Part shown: piece by piece, positions 52,501 through 64,000 of the stretch
Position numbering within the stretch: the stretch's first letter is position 1
Layout: every line of letters begins with the position of its first letter
Assembly (NCBI GenBank): GCA_963576725.1
Contig: OY755243.1
Location: forward strand, 38,797,243 to 38,861,242
Source of the DNA: Azorinus chamasolen
Lineage: Eukaryota; Mollusca; Bivalvia; Cardiida; Solecurtidae
Reading direction: 5' to 3'
DNA: 64,000 nucleotides
Notes under the pieces: model-generated
What the model was told of the DNA's origin: nothing
Seen by the model: only the letters and a program-made list of their open reading frames with translations
Databases searched by the model: none
Made by a program: the position numbers and the translations under genes

Positions 52501-55500
52501 TCAGCCGGAAATTCGAAAATGTAACAGATGCGAATTTTCAGCTGGTTCTGGCTGTCTGTTGGTTATTCAACTGGTTATTCGTCAAATATCCGAATTTGGC
52601 GAATCTACTGCGAGCAGGAAATTGGTTATTCAGCCGTAAAATCTAAAATGTAACAGAGGCGAATTTTCAGCTGATTCTGACTGTCAGTTGGTTATTCAAC
52701 TGGTTATTCGTCAAATATCCGAATCTGGCGAATATACTGCCAGCAGGAAATTGGTTATTCAGCCGTAAATTCAAATATGTAACAGAGGCGAAATTTCAGC
52801 TGGTTCTGGCTGTCAGTTGGATATTCAACTGGTTGTTCTTCAAATATCCGAATCTGACGAATATACTGCCAGCAAGAAATTGGTTATTCAGCCGTAAATT
52901 CAAAAATGTAACACATGCGAATTTTCTGCTGTCTCTGGCTGTCAGTTGGTTATTCAACTGATTATTCGTGAAATATCCGAATCTGGCGAATATACTGCCA
53001 GCATGAAATTGGTTATTCAGCCGTAAAATCAAAAATGTAACAGGCGAATTTTCAGTTGGTTCTGGCTGTCAGTTGGTTATTCAACTGGTTATTCGTCAAA
53101 TATCCGAATCTGACGAATCTACTGCCAGCATGAAATTGGTTATTCAGCCGTAAATTCAAAAATGTAACAAAGGCGAATTTTCATCTGGTTCTGGCTGTCA
53201 GTTGGTTATTCAACTGGTTATTCGTCAAATATCCGAATCTTGCGAATCTACTGCCAGCAGGAAATTGGTTATTCAGCCGTAAATTCAAAAATATAACAGA
53301 TGCGAATTTTCAGCTGGTTCTGGCTGTCAGTTGGTTATTCAACTGGTTATTCGTCAAATATCCGAATGTTTCGAATCTACTGCCAGCATGAAATTGGTTA
53401 TTCAGCCGTAAATTCAAAAATGTAACAAAGGCGAATTTTCATCTGGTGCTGGCTGTCAGTTGGTTATTCAACTGGTTATTCGTCAAATATCCAGTCTTGC
53501 GAATCTACTGCCAGCAGGAAATTGGTTATTCAGCCGTAAATTTAAAAATGTAACAGAGGCGAATTTTCAGCTGGTTCTGGCTGGCAGTTGGTTATTCAAC
53601 TGGTTATTCGTTAAATATCCGAATCTGGCGAATATACTGCTAGCAGGAAATTGGTTATTCAGCCGTAAATTCAAAAATGAATCAGAGGCGAATTGTCAGC
53701 TGGTTCTGGCTGTCAGTTGGTTATTCAACTGTTTATTCGTCAAATATCTGAATCTGGCGAATATACTGCCAGCATGAAATTGGTTATTCAGCCGTAAATA
53801 CAAAAATGTAACAGATGCGAATTTTCAGCTGGTTCTGGCTGTCAGTTGGTTATTCAACTGGTTATTCGTTAAATATCCGAATGTTGCGAATCTACTGCCA
53901 GCAGGAAATTGGTTATTCAGCCGTAAATTTAAAAATGTAACAGAGGCGAATTTTCAGCTGGTTCTGACTGTCAGTTGGTTATTCAACTTATTATTCGTCA
54001 AATATCAGAATGTTGCGAATCTGCTGCCAGCAGGAAATTGGTTATTGAGCCATAAATTCAAAAAAATGTAACACATGCGAATTTTCAGCTGGTTCTGGCT
54101 GTCAGTTGGTTATTCAACTGGTTATTCATCAAATATCCGAATCTGGCGAATCTACTGCCAGCATGAAATTGGTTATTCAGGCGTAAATTCAACAATGTAT
54201 CAGATGCGAATTTTCAGCTGGTTCTGGCTGTCAGTTGGTTATTCAACTGGTTATTCGTCAAATATCCGAATCTGGCGAATCTACTGCCATTATGAAATTG
54301 GTTATTCAGCCGTAAATTAAAAAATGTAACAGGCGAATTTTCATCTGGTTCTGGCTGTCAGTTGGTTATTCAACTGGTTATTCGTCAAATATCTGAATCT
54401 TGCGAATCTACTGCCAGCAGGAAATTGGTTATTCAGCCGTAAATTCAGAAATGTAACACATGCGAATTTTCAGCTGGTTCTGGCTGTCAGTTGGTTATTC
54501 AACTGGTTATTCGTCAAATATCCGAATATGGCGAATCTACTGCCAGCAGGAAATTGGTTATTCAGCCGTAAATTCAAAAATGTAACAGAATCGAATTTTC
54601 AGCTGGTTCTGGCTGTCAGTTGGTTATTCAACTGGTTATTCGTCAAATATCCGAACCTGGCGAATCTACAGCCAGCAGGAAATTGGTTATTCAGCCGGAA
54701 ATTCAAAAATGTAACAGAATCGAATTTCCAGCTGGTTCTGGCTGTCAGTTGGTTATTCAACTGGTTATTCGTCAAATATCCGAATCTGGCGAATCTACTG
54801 CCAGCAGGAAATTGGTTATTCAGCCGTAAAATCTAAAATGTAACACAGGCGAATTTTCAGCTGATTCTGGCTGTCAGTTGGTTATTCAACTGGTTATTCG
54901 TTTAATATCCGAATCTGGCGAATATACTGCCAGCAGGAAATTGGTTATTCAGCTGTACATTCAAATATGTAACAGAGGCGAATTTTCAGCTGGTTGTGGC
55001 TGTCAGTTGGTTATTCAAATGGTTATTCATCAAATATCCGAATCTGGCGAATCTACTGCCAGCAGGAAATTGGTTATTCAGCTGTACATTCAAATATGTA
55101 ACAGAGGCGAATTTTCAGCTGGTTCTGGCTGTCAGTTGGTTATTCAAATGGTTATTCATCAAATATCCGAATCTGGCGAATCTACTGCGAGCAGGAAATT
55201 GGTTATTCAGCCGGAAATTCAAAAATGTAACACATGCGAATTTTCTGCTGTCTCTGGCTGTCAGTTGGTTATTCAACTGATTATTCGTCAAATATCCGAA
55301 TTTGGCGAATCTACTGCGAGCAGGAAATTGGTTATTCAGCCGTAAAATCTAAAATGTAACAGAGGCGAATTTTCAGCTGATTCTGACTGTCAGTTGGTTA
55401 TTCAACTGGTTATTCGTCAAATATCCGAATCTGGCGAATATACTGCCAGCAGGAAATTGGTTATTCAGCCGTAAATTCAAATATGTAACAGAGGCGAATT

Positions 55501-57300
55501 TTCAGCTGGTTCTGGCTGTCAGTTGGATATTCAACTGGTTGTTCTTCAAATATCCGAATCTGACGAATATACTGCCAGCAAGAAATTGGTTATTCAGCCG
55601 TAAATTCAAAAATGTAACACATGCGAATTTTCTGCTGTCTCTGGCTGTCAGTTGGTTATTCAACTGATTATTCGTGAAATATCCGAATCTGGCGAATATA
55701 CTGCCAGCATGAAATTGGTTATTCAGCCGTAAAATCAAAAATGTAACAGGCGAATTTTCAGTTGGTTCTGGCTGTCAGTTGGTTATTCAACTGGTTATTC
55801 GTCAAATATCCGAATCTGACGAATCTACTGCCAGCATGAAATTGGTTATTCAGCCGTAAATTCAAAAATGTAACAAAGGCGAATTTTCATCTGGTTCTGG
55901 CTGTCAGTTGGTTATTCAACTGGTTATTCGTCAAATATCCGAATCTTGCGAATCTACTGCCAGCAGGAAATTGGTTATTCAGCCGGAAATTCAAAAATAT
56001 AACAGATGCGAATTTTCAGCTGGTTCTGGCTGTCAGTTGGTTATTCAACTGGTTATTCGTTAAATATCCGAATGTTTCGAATCTACTGCCAGCATGAAAT
56101 TGGTTATTCAGCCGTAAATTCAAAAATGTAACAAAGGCGAATTTTCATCTGGTTCTGGCTGTCAGTTGGTTATTCAACTGGTTATTCGTCAAATATCCAG
56201 TCTTGCGAATCTACTGCCAGCAGGAAATTGGTTATTCAGCCGTAAATTTAAAAATGTAACAGAGGCGAATTTTCAGCTGGTTCTGGCTGGCAGTTGGTTA
56301 TTCAACTGGTTATTCGTTAAATATCCGAATCTGGCGAATATACTGCTAGCAGGAAATTGGTTATTCAGCCGTAAATTCAAAAATGAATCAGAGGCGAATT
56401 GTCAGCTGGTTCTGGCTGTCAGTTGGTTATTCAACTGTTTATTCGTCAAATATCTGAATCTGGCGAATATACTGCCAGCATGAAATTGGTTATTCAGCCG
56501 TAAATACAAAAATGTAACAGATGCGAATTTTCAGCTGGTTCTGGCTGTCAGTTGGTTATTCAACTGGTTATTCGTTAAATATCCGAATCTGGCGAATCTA
56601 CTGCCAGCAGGAAATTGGTTATTCAGCCATAAATTCAAAAATTAAACAGAGGCGAATTTTCAGCTGGTTCTGGCTGTCAGTTGGTTATTCAACTGGTTAT
56701 TCGTCAAATATCCGAATGTTGCGAATCTACTGCCAGCAGGAAATTGGTTATTCAGCCGTAAATTTAAAAATGTAACAGAGGCGAATTTTCAGCTGGTTCT
56801 GACTGTCAGTTGGTTATTCAACTTATTATTCGTCAAATATCAGAATGTTGCGAATCTGCTGCCAGCAGGAAATTGGTTATTGAGCCATAAATTCAAAAAA
56901 AGTAACACATGCGAATTTTCAGCTGGTTCTGGCTGTCAGTTGGTTATTCAACTGGTTATTCATCAAATATCCGAATCTGGCGAATCTACTGCCAGCATGA
57001 AATTGGTTATTCAGGCGTAAATTCAACAATGTATCAGATGCGAATTTTCAGCTGGTTCTGGCTGTCAGTTGGTTATTCAACTGGTTATTCGTCAAATATC
57101 CGAATCTGGCGAATCTACTGCCATTATGAAATTGGTTATTCAGCCGTAAATTAAAAAATGTAACAGGCGAATTTTCATCTGGTTCTGGCTGTCAGTTGGT
57201 TATTCAACTGGTTATTCGTCAAATATCTGAATCTTGCGAATCTACTGCCAGCAGGAAATTGGTTATTCAGCCGTAAATTCAGAAATGTAACAGATGCGAA
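49600..57300. repeat. higher-order repeat type 1, three copies
   Basis: The diagnostic monomer with CTACAGCCAGC occurs at about 49640, 51961 and 54667, i.e. offsets of 2321 and 2706 bp (18 x 129 - 1 and 21 x 129 - 3). Long stretches between them match almost base for base, including rare variants such as GGATATTCAACTGGTTGTTC (50497, 52818, 55524). Copies differ by whole-monomer gains and losses near 51560-51690 and 54070-54590. Confidence 0.85.
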
Positions 57301-58842
57301 TTTTCACTGGTTCTGGCTGTCAGTTGGTTATTCAACTGGTTATTCGTCAAATATCCGAATCTGGCGAATCTACTGCCAGCAGGAAATTGGTTATTCAGCC
57401 GTAAATTCAAAAATGTAACAGAGGCGAATTTGCAGCTGGTTCTGGCTGTCAGTTGGTTATTCAACTGGCTATTCGTCAAATATCTGAATCTGGCGAATAT
57501 ACTGCCAGCAAGAAATCGGTTATTCACCCGTAAATTCAAAAATGTAACAGATGCGAAATTTCAGCTGGTTCTGGCTGTCAGTTGGTTATTCAACTGGTTA
57601 TTCGTCAGATATCTGAATCTGGCGAATATACTGCCAGCATGAAATTGGTTAATCAGCTGTAAATTCAAAAATGTAACAGATGCGAATTTCCGGCTGGTTC
57701 TGGCTGTCAGTTGGTTATTCGACTGGTTATTCGTTAAATATCCGAATCTGGCGAAAATACTGCCAGCATGAAATTTGTTATTCAGCTGTAAATTCAAAAA
57801 TGTAACAGATGCGAATTTTCAGCTGGTTCTGGCTGTCAGTTGGTTATTCAACTGGTTATTCGTCAAATATTCGAATCTGGCGAATCCACTGCCAGCAGGA
57901 AATTGGTTATTTAGCCGGAAATTCAAAAATGTAACAGATGCGAATTTTCAGCTGGTTCTGGCTGTCAGTTGGTTATTCAACTGGTTATTCGTTAAATATC
58001 CAAATCTGGCGAATCTACTGCCAGCAGGAAATTGGTTATTCAGCCGTAAATTCAAAAATGTAACAGAAGCGAATTTTCAGCTGGTTCTGGCTGTCAGTTG
58101 GTTATTCAACTGGTTATTCGTCAAATATCTGAATCTGGCGAATATACTGCCAGCATGAAATTGGTTATTCAGCCGTAAATTCAAAAGTGTAACAGATGCG
58201 AATTTTCAGCTGGTTCTGGCTGTCAGTTGGTTATTCAACTGGTTATTCGTTAAATATCCGAATCTTGCGAATCTACTGCCAGCAGGAAATTGGTTATTCA
58301 GCCGTAAATTCAAACATGTAACAGAGGCGAATTTTCAGCTGGTTCTGGCTGTCAGTTGGTTATTCAACTGGTTATTCGTCAATAATCTGAATCTGGTGAA
58401 TATACTGCCAGCATGAAATTGGTTATTTAGCCGTAAATTAAAATATGTAACAGATGCGAATTTTCAGCTGATTCTGGCTGTCAGTTGGTTATTCAACATA
58501 TTATACGTCAAATATCAGAATGTTGCGAATCTACTGCCAGCAGAAAATTGGTTATTCAGCTGTAAATTCAAAAATGTAACACATGCGAATTTGCAGCTGG
58601 TTCTGGCTGTCTGTTGGTTATTCAACTGGTTATTCATCAAATATCCGAATCTGGCGAATCTACTGCCAGCAGGAAATTGGTTATTCAGCCGGAAATTCGA
58701 AAATGTAACAGATGCGAATTTTCAGCTGGTTCTGGCTGTCTGTTGGTTATTCAACTGGTTATTCGTCAAATATCCGAATGTTGCGAATTTACTGCCAGCA
58801 GGAAATTGGTAATTCTGCCGTAAATTCAAAACTGAATCAGAG

Positions 58843-61160
58843 GTGAATTTTCAGCTGGTTCTGGCTGTCAGTTGGTTATTCATCTGGTTATTCGTCAAAT
58901 ATCCGAATGTTGCGAATCTACTGCGAGCAGGAAATTGGTTATTCAGCCGTAAATTCAAAAATGTAACACATGCGAATTTTCAGCTGGTTCTGGCTGTCAG
59001 TTGGTTATTCAACTTGTTATTCGTTAAATATCCGAATCTGGCGAATCTCCTGCCAGCAGGAAATTGGTTATTCAGCCGTAAATTCAAAAATTAAACAGAG
59101 GCGAATTTTCAGCTGGTTCTAGCTGTCAGTTGAATATTCAACTGGTTATTCGTCAAATATCCGAATCTGGCGAATCTACTGCCAGCAGGAAATTGGTTAT
59201 TCAGCCATAAATTCAAAAAATAAACACAGTCCAATTTACAGCTGGTTCTGGCTGTCAGTTGGTTATTCAACTGGTTATTCGTCAAATATCCGAATGTTGC
59301 TAATCTACTGCCAGCAGGAAATTGGTTATTCAGCCGGAAATTCAAAAATGTAACAGATGCGAATTTTCAGCTGGTTCTGGCTGTCAGTTGGTTATTCAAC
59401 TGGCTATTCGTCAAATATCTGAATCTGGCAAATATACTGCCAGCAAGAAATCGGTTATTCACCCGTAAATTCAAAAATGTAACAGATGCGAATTTTCAGC
59501 TGGTTCTGGCTGTCAGTTGGTTATTCAACTGGTTATTCGTCAAATATCCGAATCTGGCGAATTTACTTCCAGCAGGAAATTGGTTATTCAGCCGTTAATT
59601 CAAATATGTAACAGAGGCGAATTTTCAGCTGGTTCTGGCTGTCAGTTGGTTATTCAACTGGTTATTCGTCAATATCCGAATCTGGCGAATCTACTGCCAG
59701 CAGGAAATTGGTTATTCAGCCGTAAATTCAAAAATGTAACAGATGCGAATTTTCAGCTGGTCTGGTTGTCAGTTGGTTATTCAACTGGTTATTCGTTAAA
59801 TATCCGAATCTGGCGAATCTACTGCCAGCAGGAAATTGGTTATTCAGTCGTAAATTCAAAAATGTAACAGAGGCGAATTTTCAGCTGGTTATGTCTGTCT
59901 GTTGGTTATTCAACTGGTTATTCGTCAAATATCCGAATCTGGCGAATATACTGCCAGCAGGAATTGGTTATTCAGCCGTAAATTCAAAAATGTAACAGCG
60001 GCGAATTTTCAGCTGGTTCTGGCGGTCAGTTGGTTATTCAACTGGTTATTCGTCAAATATCTGAATGTTGCGAATCTACTGCGAGCAGGAAATTGGTTAT
60101 TCAGCCGTAAATTCAAAAATGTAACACATGCGAATTTTCAGCTGGTTCTGGCTGTCAGTTGGTTATTCAACTTGTTATTCGTTAAATATCCGAATCTGGC
60201 GAATCTCCTGCCAGCAGGAAATTGGTTATTCAGCCGTAAATTCAAAAATTAAACAGAGGCGAATTTTCAGCTGGTTCTGGCTGTCAGTTGAATATTCAAC
60301 TGGTTATTCGTCAAATATCCGAATCTTGCGAATCTACTGCCAGCAGGAAATTGGTTATTCAGCCATAAATTCAAAAAATAAACACAGTCGAATTTACAGC
60401 TGGTTCTGGCTGTCAGTTGGTTATTCAACTGGTTATTCGTCAAATATCCGAATGTTGCGAATCTACTGCCAGCAGGAAATTGGTTATTCAGCCGGAAATT
60501 CAAAAAATGTAACAGATGCGAATTTTCAGCTGGTTCTGGCTGTCAGTTGGTTATTCAACTGGCTATTCGTCAAATATCTGAATCTGGCAAATATACTGCC
60601 AGCAAGAAATCGGTTATTCACCCGTAAATTCAAAAATGTAACAGATGCGAATTTTCAGCTGGTTCTGGCTGTCAGTTGGTTATTCAACTGGTTATTCGTC
60701 AAATATCCGAATCTGGCAAATTTACTTCCAGCAGGAAATTGGTTATTCAGCCGTTAATTCAAAAATGTAACAGAGGCGAATTTTCAGCTGGTTCTGGTTG
60801 TCAGTTGGTTATTCAACTGGTTATTCGTTAAATATCCGAATCTGGCGAATCTACTGCCAGCAGGAAATTGGTTATTCAGTCGTAAATTCAAAAATGTAAC
60901 AGAGGCGAATTTTCAGCTGGTTATGTCTGTCTGTTGGTTATTCAACTGGTTATTCGTCAAATATCCGAATCTGGCGAATATACTGCCAGCAGGAATTGGT
61001 TATTCAGCCGTAAATTCAAAAATGTAACAGCGGCGAATTTTCACCTGGTTCTGGCTGTCAGTTGGTTATTCGACTGGTTATTCATCAAATATCCGAATCT
61101 GGCGAATTTATTGCCACCAGGAAATTGGTTATTCAGCCGTAAATTCAAAAATTTAACGGA
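58843..61160. repeat. higher-order repeat type 2, two copies
   Basis: A nine-monomer block recurs with an offset of 1158 bp (9 x 129 - 3): the rare monomer AACACAGTCCAATTTACAGC at about 59223 and AACACAGTCGAATTTACAGC at about 60381. The shared variant GTTGAATATTCAACTGG sits at 59130 and 60288. Confidence 0.8.
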
Positions 61161-61790
61161 CGCAAATTTTCAGCTGGTTCTGGCTGTCAGTTGGTTATTC
61201 AACTGGTTATTCATCAAATATCCGAATCTAACTAATATACTTCCAGCAGGAAATTGGTTAATCAGCCATAAATTAAAAAAAATAACACAGCCGAATTTAC
61301 AGCTGGTTCTGGGTGTCAGTCGGTTATTCAACTGGTTATTCTTCAAATTTCCGAACGTTGCGAATCTACTGCCAGCAGGAAATTGGTTATTCAGCCGTAT
61401 ATCAAAAAAATTAACATAGCTGAATTTAAAGCAGGTTCTGGCTGTCAATTGGTTATTCAACTGGGTATTCGTTAAATATCCGAATCTGGCGAATATACTG
61501 CCAGCAGGAAATGGTTATTCAGCCGTAAATTCAAAAATGTAACAGAGGCGAATTTTCAGCTGGTTCTGGCTGTCAGTTGGTTATTCAACTGGTTATTCGT
61601 CAAATATCCGAATCTGGCGAATATACTGCCAGCAGGAAATTGGTTATTTAGCCGTAAATTCAAATATGTAACAGAGGCGAATTTTCAGTTGGTTCTGGCT
61701 GTCAGTTGGTTATTCAACTGGTTATTCGTCAATATCCGAATCTGGCGAATCTACTGCCAGCAGAAAATCGGTTATTCAGCCGTAAATTCA

Positions 61791-61926
61791 ATCAAAGTAC
61801 TGACAGTACGGAAGGTTTCGGACAAAATATATATTATATTGATTGTTTGCCGTGAATTGTTTGCTGAAAATGTTTTATGACACCTGTCACACACAGGGCG
61901 ATTCCAATAGCTCAACTTGCCACTTT
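61791..61926. other. spacer between satellite and 39-bp segment
   Basis: Unique-looking 136 bp (TCAAAGTACTGACAGTACGG, CACACACAGGGCGATTCC). Nothing recognised. Confidence 0.4.
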
Positions 61927-62257
61927 ATTGCAATGCTAGAATATGTCATAATCTATATAAACATATCAAATTACTAAATCACAGTCAATGAACTTTCGCT
62001 TTACTTAGTAGTTTACCTAGCTATTTCCGGAGTTGTTGACATACAGTGATACAGCAGGCACGACTCAGACGGTGCCTATAGGAGCAATCTAATCTGGGTC
62101 TACTCTGTTTGCAAAGGCGTAGATAAAGCGTACTTATGAAGTAAAAGGTTATTGCCACCATATAAAATGTCTGCATTACTTTCGTCTTGCATTAAGCAAT
62201 TACCTGTTTGGTCGCTTAAGAGAAGTTCTATCGCAAGCTCAATTCTGAGATCGATAT

Positions 62258-63927
62258 TAACCTATATCCTGTTAACCGCGACCTGACTCTAGGTATGAAC
62301 CTTTATCCTGCTAACCGCGACCTGACTCTAGGTATAAACGTTATTCTGCTGACAGCGACCTGACTCTAGATATAAATCTTTATCCTGCTAATCGCGACCT
62401 GACTCTAGGTATAAACCTTTATCCTGCAAATCGCGACCTGACTCTAGGTATAACCTTTATTCTGCTAACCGCGACCTGCCAAACTTTAACCCTGCTAACT
62501 GCTACCTGACTCTAGTTATAATTCTGAAGGGAGGTAACTTTTATCTTGCTAACCGCAACCTGACTCACGATATCAACCTTTAGTCTGCTTACTGCTACCA
62601 GAATCTCTATATAAACCTTTATCCTGCTAACCACTACCTGACTCGTTATATAACTCTTTATCCTGCTACCTGCTACCTGACTCTAGGTATAAACCATTAC
62701 CCTACTAACCGGGACCTGACTCTCTATATAAAGCTTAATCCTGCTAACCGTGATCTGACCAAATATATTAACCTTTTTCATGCTAACCGAGACATTGCCT
62801 CGCTATATAAGCCTTTATCCTGATAACCGCTACCTGACTCTTTATATAAATCTTTATCCTGCTAACTGCAACCTGACTCTAGGTATAAACCATTACCCTA
62901 TTAACCGGGACCTGACTCTCTATATAAAGCTTAATCCTGCTAACCGTGACCTGACTATATATATATTAACCTTTATAATGCTAACCGCGACATTGCTCGC
63001 TATATAAGCCTTTATCCTGGTAACCGCAACCTGACTCGTTATATAAATCTTTATCCTGCTAACTGCTACCTGACTCTAGGTAAAAACCATTATCCTGCTA
63101 ACCGTGACCTGACTCAATATATAAACTTTTATCCTGCTAACCCCGACCTGACTCACTATATAAATCTTTATCCTACTACTTGTCTCACTATATAAATCTT
63201 TATCCTGCTAACTGCTACCTGATTATCTATATAAACCTTAATTCTGCTAAATGCTATCTGACTCTATGTATAAACCATTATCCTGCTAACCGCGACCTGA
63301 CTCACTATATAAAGCTTTATCCTGCTAACCGCGACCTGATTTAAGATATTAACCTTTATCATGCTAACTGCTACCTGACTCACAATATTAACCTTTATCC
63401 TGCTAACTGCTACACGACTTGCTATATAAACCTTATCCTGCTAACTGCTACCTGACTCGCTATGTAAATCTTTATCCTACTAACCGCTACATGACTCGCT
63501 ATATAAACCTTAATCCTGCTAACTTCTATCTGACTCACGATATAAACATTTATTCTGCTAACCGCGACCTGACTCTAGGTATAAACTTTTATCCTGCTAA
63601 CTGCGACCTGACTCTAGATATAAACCTTTATCCTGCTAGCCGCGACCTGACTCTAGGTATAAACCTTTATCCTGCTAACCGCGACTTGACTCTAGGTATA
63701 AACTTTTATCCTGCTAACCGCGACCTGACTCTAGGTATAAATCTTTATCCTGCTAACCGCGACCTGACTCTAGATATAAATATATATCCTGCTAACCGCG
63801 ACCTGACTCTAGGTATAAACTTTTATCCTGCTAACCGCGATCTGACTCTAGGTATAAACCTTTATCCTGCTAATCGCGACCTGACTCTAGACATAAACCT
63901 TTATTCTGCTAACCGCGACCTGACTCG
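62258..63927. repeat. 39-bp tandem array, copy 2
   Basis: About 43 units of the array described at 44719-46545, with the same order of variant units (for instance GGTAAAAACCATTATCCTGC, CTATATAAGCCTTTATCCTG). Shared variant order shows duplication of the whole array rather than independent amplification. Confidence 0.9.
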
Positions 63928-63929
63928 CA

Positions 63930-64000
63930 TTTGTAAACATTTTGAACCCTGATGAGACGCCGGAGTAATTCAGCGTCTCATCAGGATGCAGACTGTTTAA
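63930..64000. repeat. family D-like hairpin at array end, copy 2
   Basis: Identical in layout to 46549-46618; cut by the window end. Confidence 0.6.

Larger units (their letters stand above)
48479..61790. repeat. 129-bp satellite array with higher-order repeats
   Basis: About 103 direct monomers of 129 bp. Landmarks per monomer: GAAATTGGTTATTCAGCCGT, AAATTCAAAAATGTAACAGA, GCGAATTTTCAGCTGGTTCT, GGCTGTCAGTTGGTTATTCA, ACTGGTTATTCGTCAAATAT and CGAATCTACTGCCAGCA. TGGTTATTC occurs three times per monomer. As 129 = 3 x 43, in-frame reading gives 43-residue repeats (WLFNWLFVKYPNLANLLPAG) and open frames up to 249 codons, regularly ended where GCAGGAAATT is GCATGAAATT. I treat it as non-coding satellite. 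Confidence 0.95.
61927..64000. repeat. duplicated 39-bp-array segment, copy 2
   Basis: Direct copy of 44398-46618, about 17.5 kb away, running to the window end. It has an 8-bp difference near 61992 (AACTTTCG extra) and about four fewer 39-bp units. Confidence 0.85.

Noticed and set aside
1..64000. LTR retrotransposon or endogenous retrovirus
   Set aside because: No pair of direct LTRs, integrase or aspartic protease motif was seen; all RTs found are LINE or Penelope type.
1..64000. tRNA or rRNA genes
   Set aside because: No cloverleaf with credible A and B boxes was found apart from the weak SINE head at about 3913-3990.

Overview
This window looks like AT-rich nuclear DNA from a marine invertebrate, most probably a bivalve mollusc. 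The reasons are the dispersed repeats beginning with ACGCCCGT and AGCTCACCTGAG, a SINE with an ACTC tail, and a very high density of short palindromic elements, all of which I associate with bivalve genomes from memory. No species can be named. I recognise no host gene, tRNA, rRNA or CRISPR array. Everything I can identify is transposon-derived or satellite DNA, and no autonomous element is intact.

Layout. (1) 1-20.2 kb: a mosaic of short non-autonomous elements. The main ones are two TTAA-flanked hairpin families (A, core GAAACCATTGTG..., and B, core GCAAACAGAG...), related family C and D hairpins, pogo-like TA elements, Helentron-like (HINE-like) repeats ending in a hairpin plus TCTTGTT, a SINE with perfect 13-bp target duplications, a broken mariner, and a 39-bp minisatellite. 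(2) 20.2-24.4 kb: one 4,186-bp element with word-like terminal inverted repeats and an 8-bp duplication. It sits inside a family A hairpin and carries a HINE-like repeat, a LINE 3' end and a second 1,043-bp inverted-repeat element, which itself holds a family B hairpin. (3) 25-43.1 kb: two direct copies of a segment with an APE-type LINE on the minus strand. Copy 1 (27.0-34.0 kb) keeps ORF1 but lost the RT catalytic centre and carries a hAT-like insertion. Copy 2 (35.2-43.1 kb) keeps the RT centre region and an unbroken endonuclease ORF but lost ORF1 and was invaded by a Penelope-like RT element (37.36-40.30 kb). (4) 44.4-64.0 kb: two copies of a 39-bp tandem array (44.7-46.5 and 62.2-63.9 kb) flank a 13.3-kb block of a 129-bp satellite with higher-order repeats of about 2.3, 2.7 and 1.16 kb.

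How the parts relate: the window is best read as insertions inside insertions. Several nestings give clean empty-site comparisons (hAT-like MITE in family A, Penelope-like element in LINE copy 2, 4.2-kb element in family A). The oddest regularity is that families A and B, with unrelated arm sequences, both have a core palindrome of 68 bp with the same central dyad (consensus CCTATAGG). A third, pogo-like family has the same dyad, and neighbouring TTAA elements repeatedly share one TTAA.
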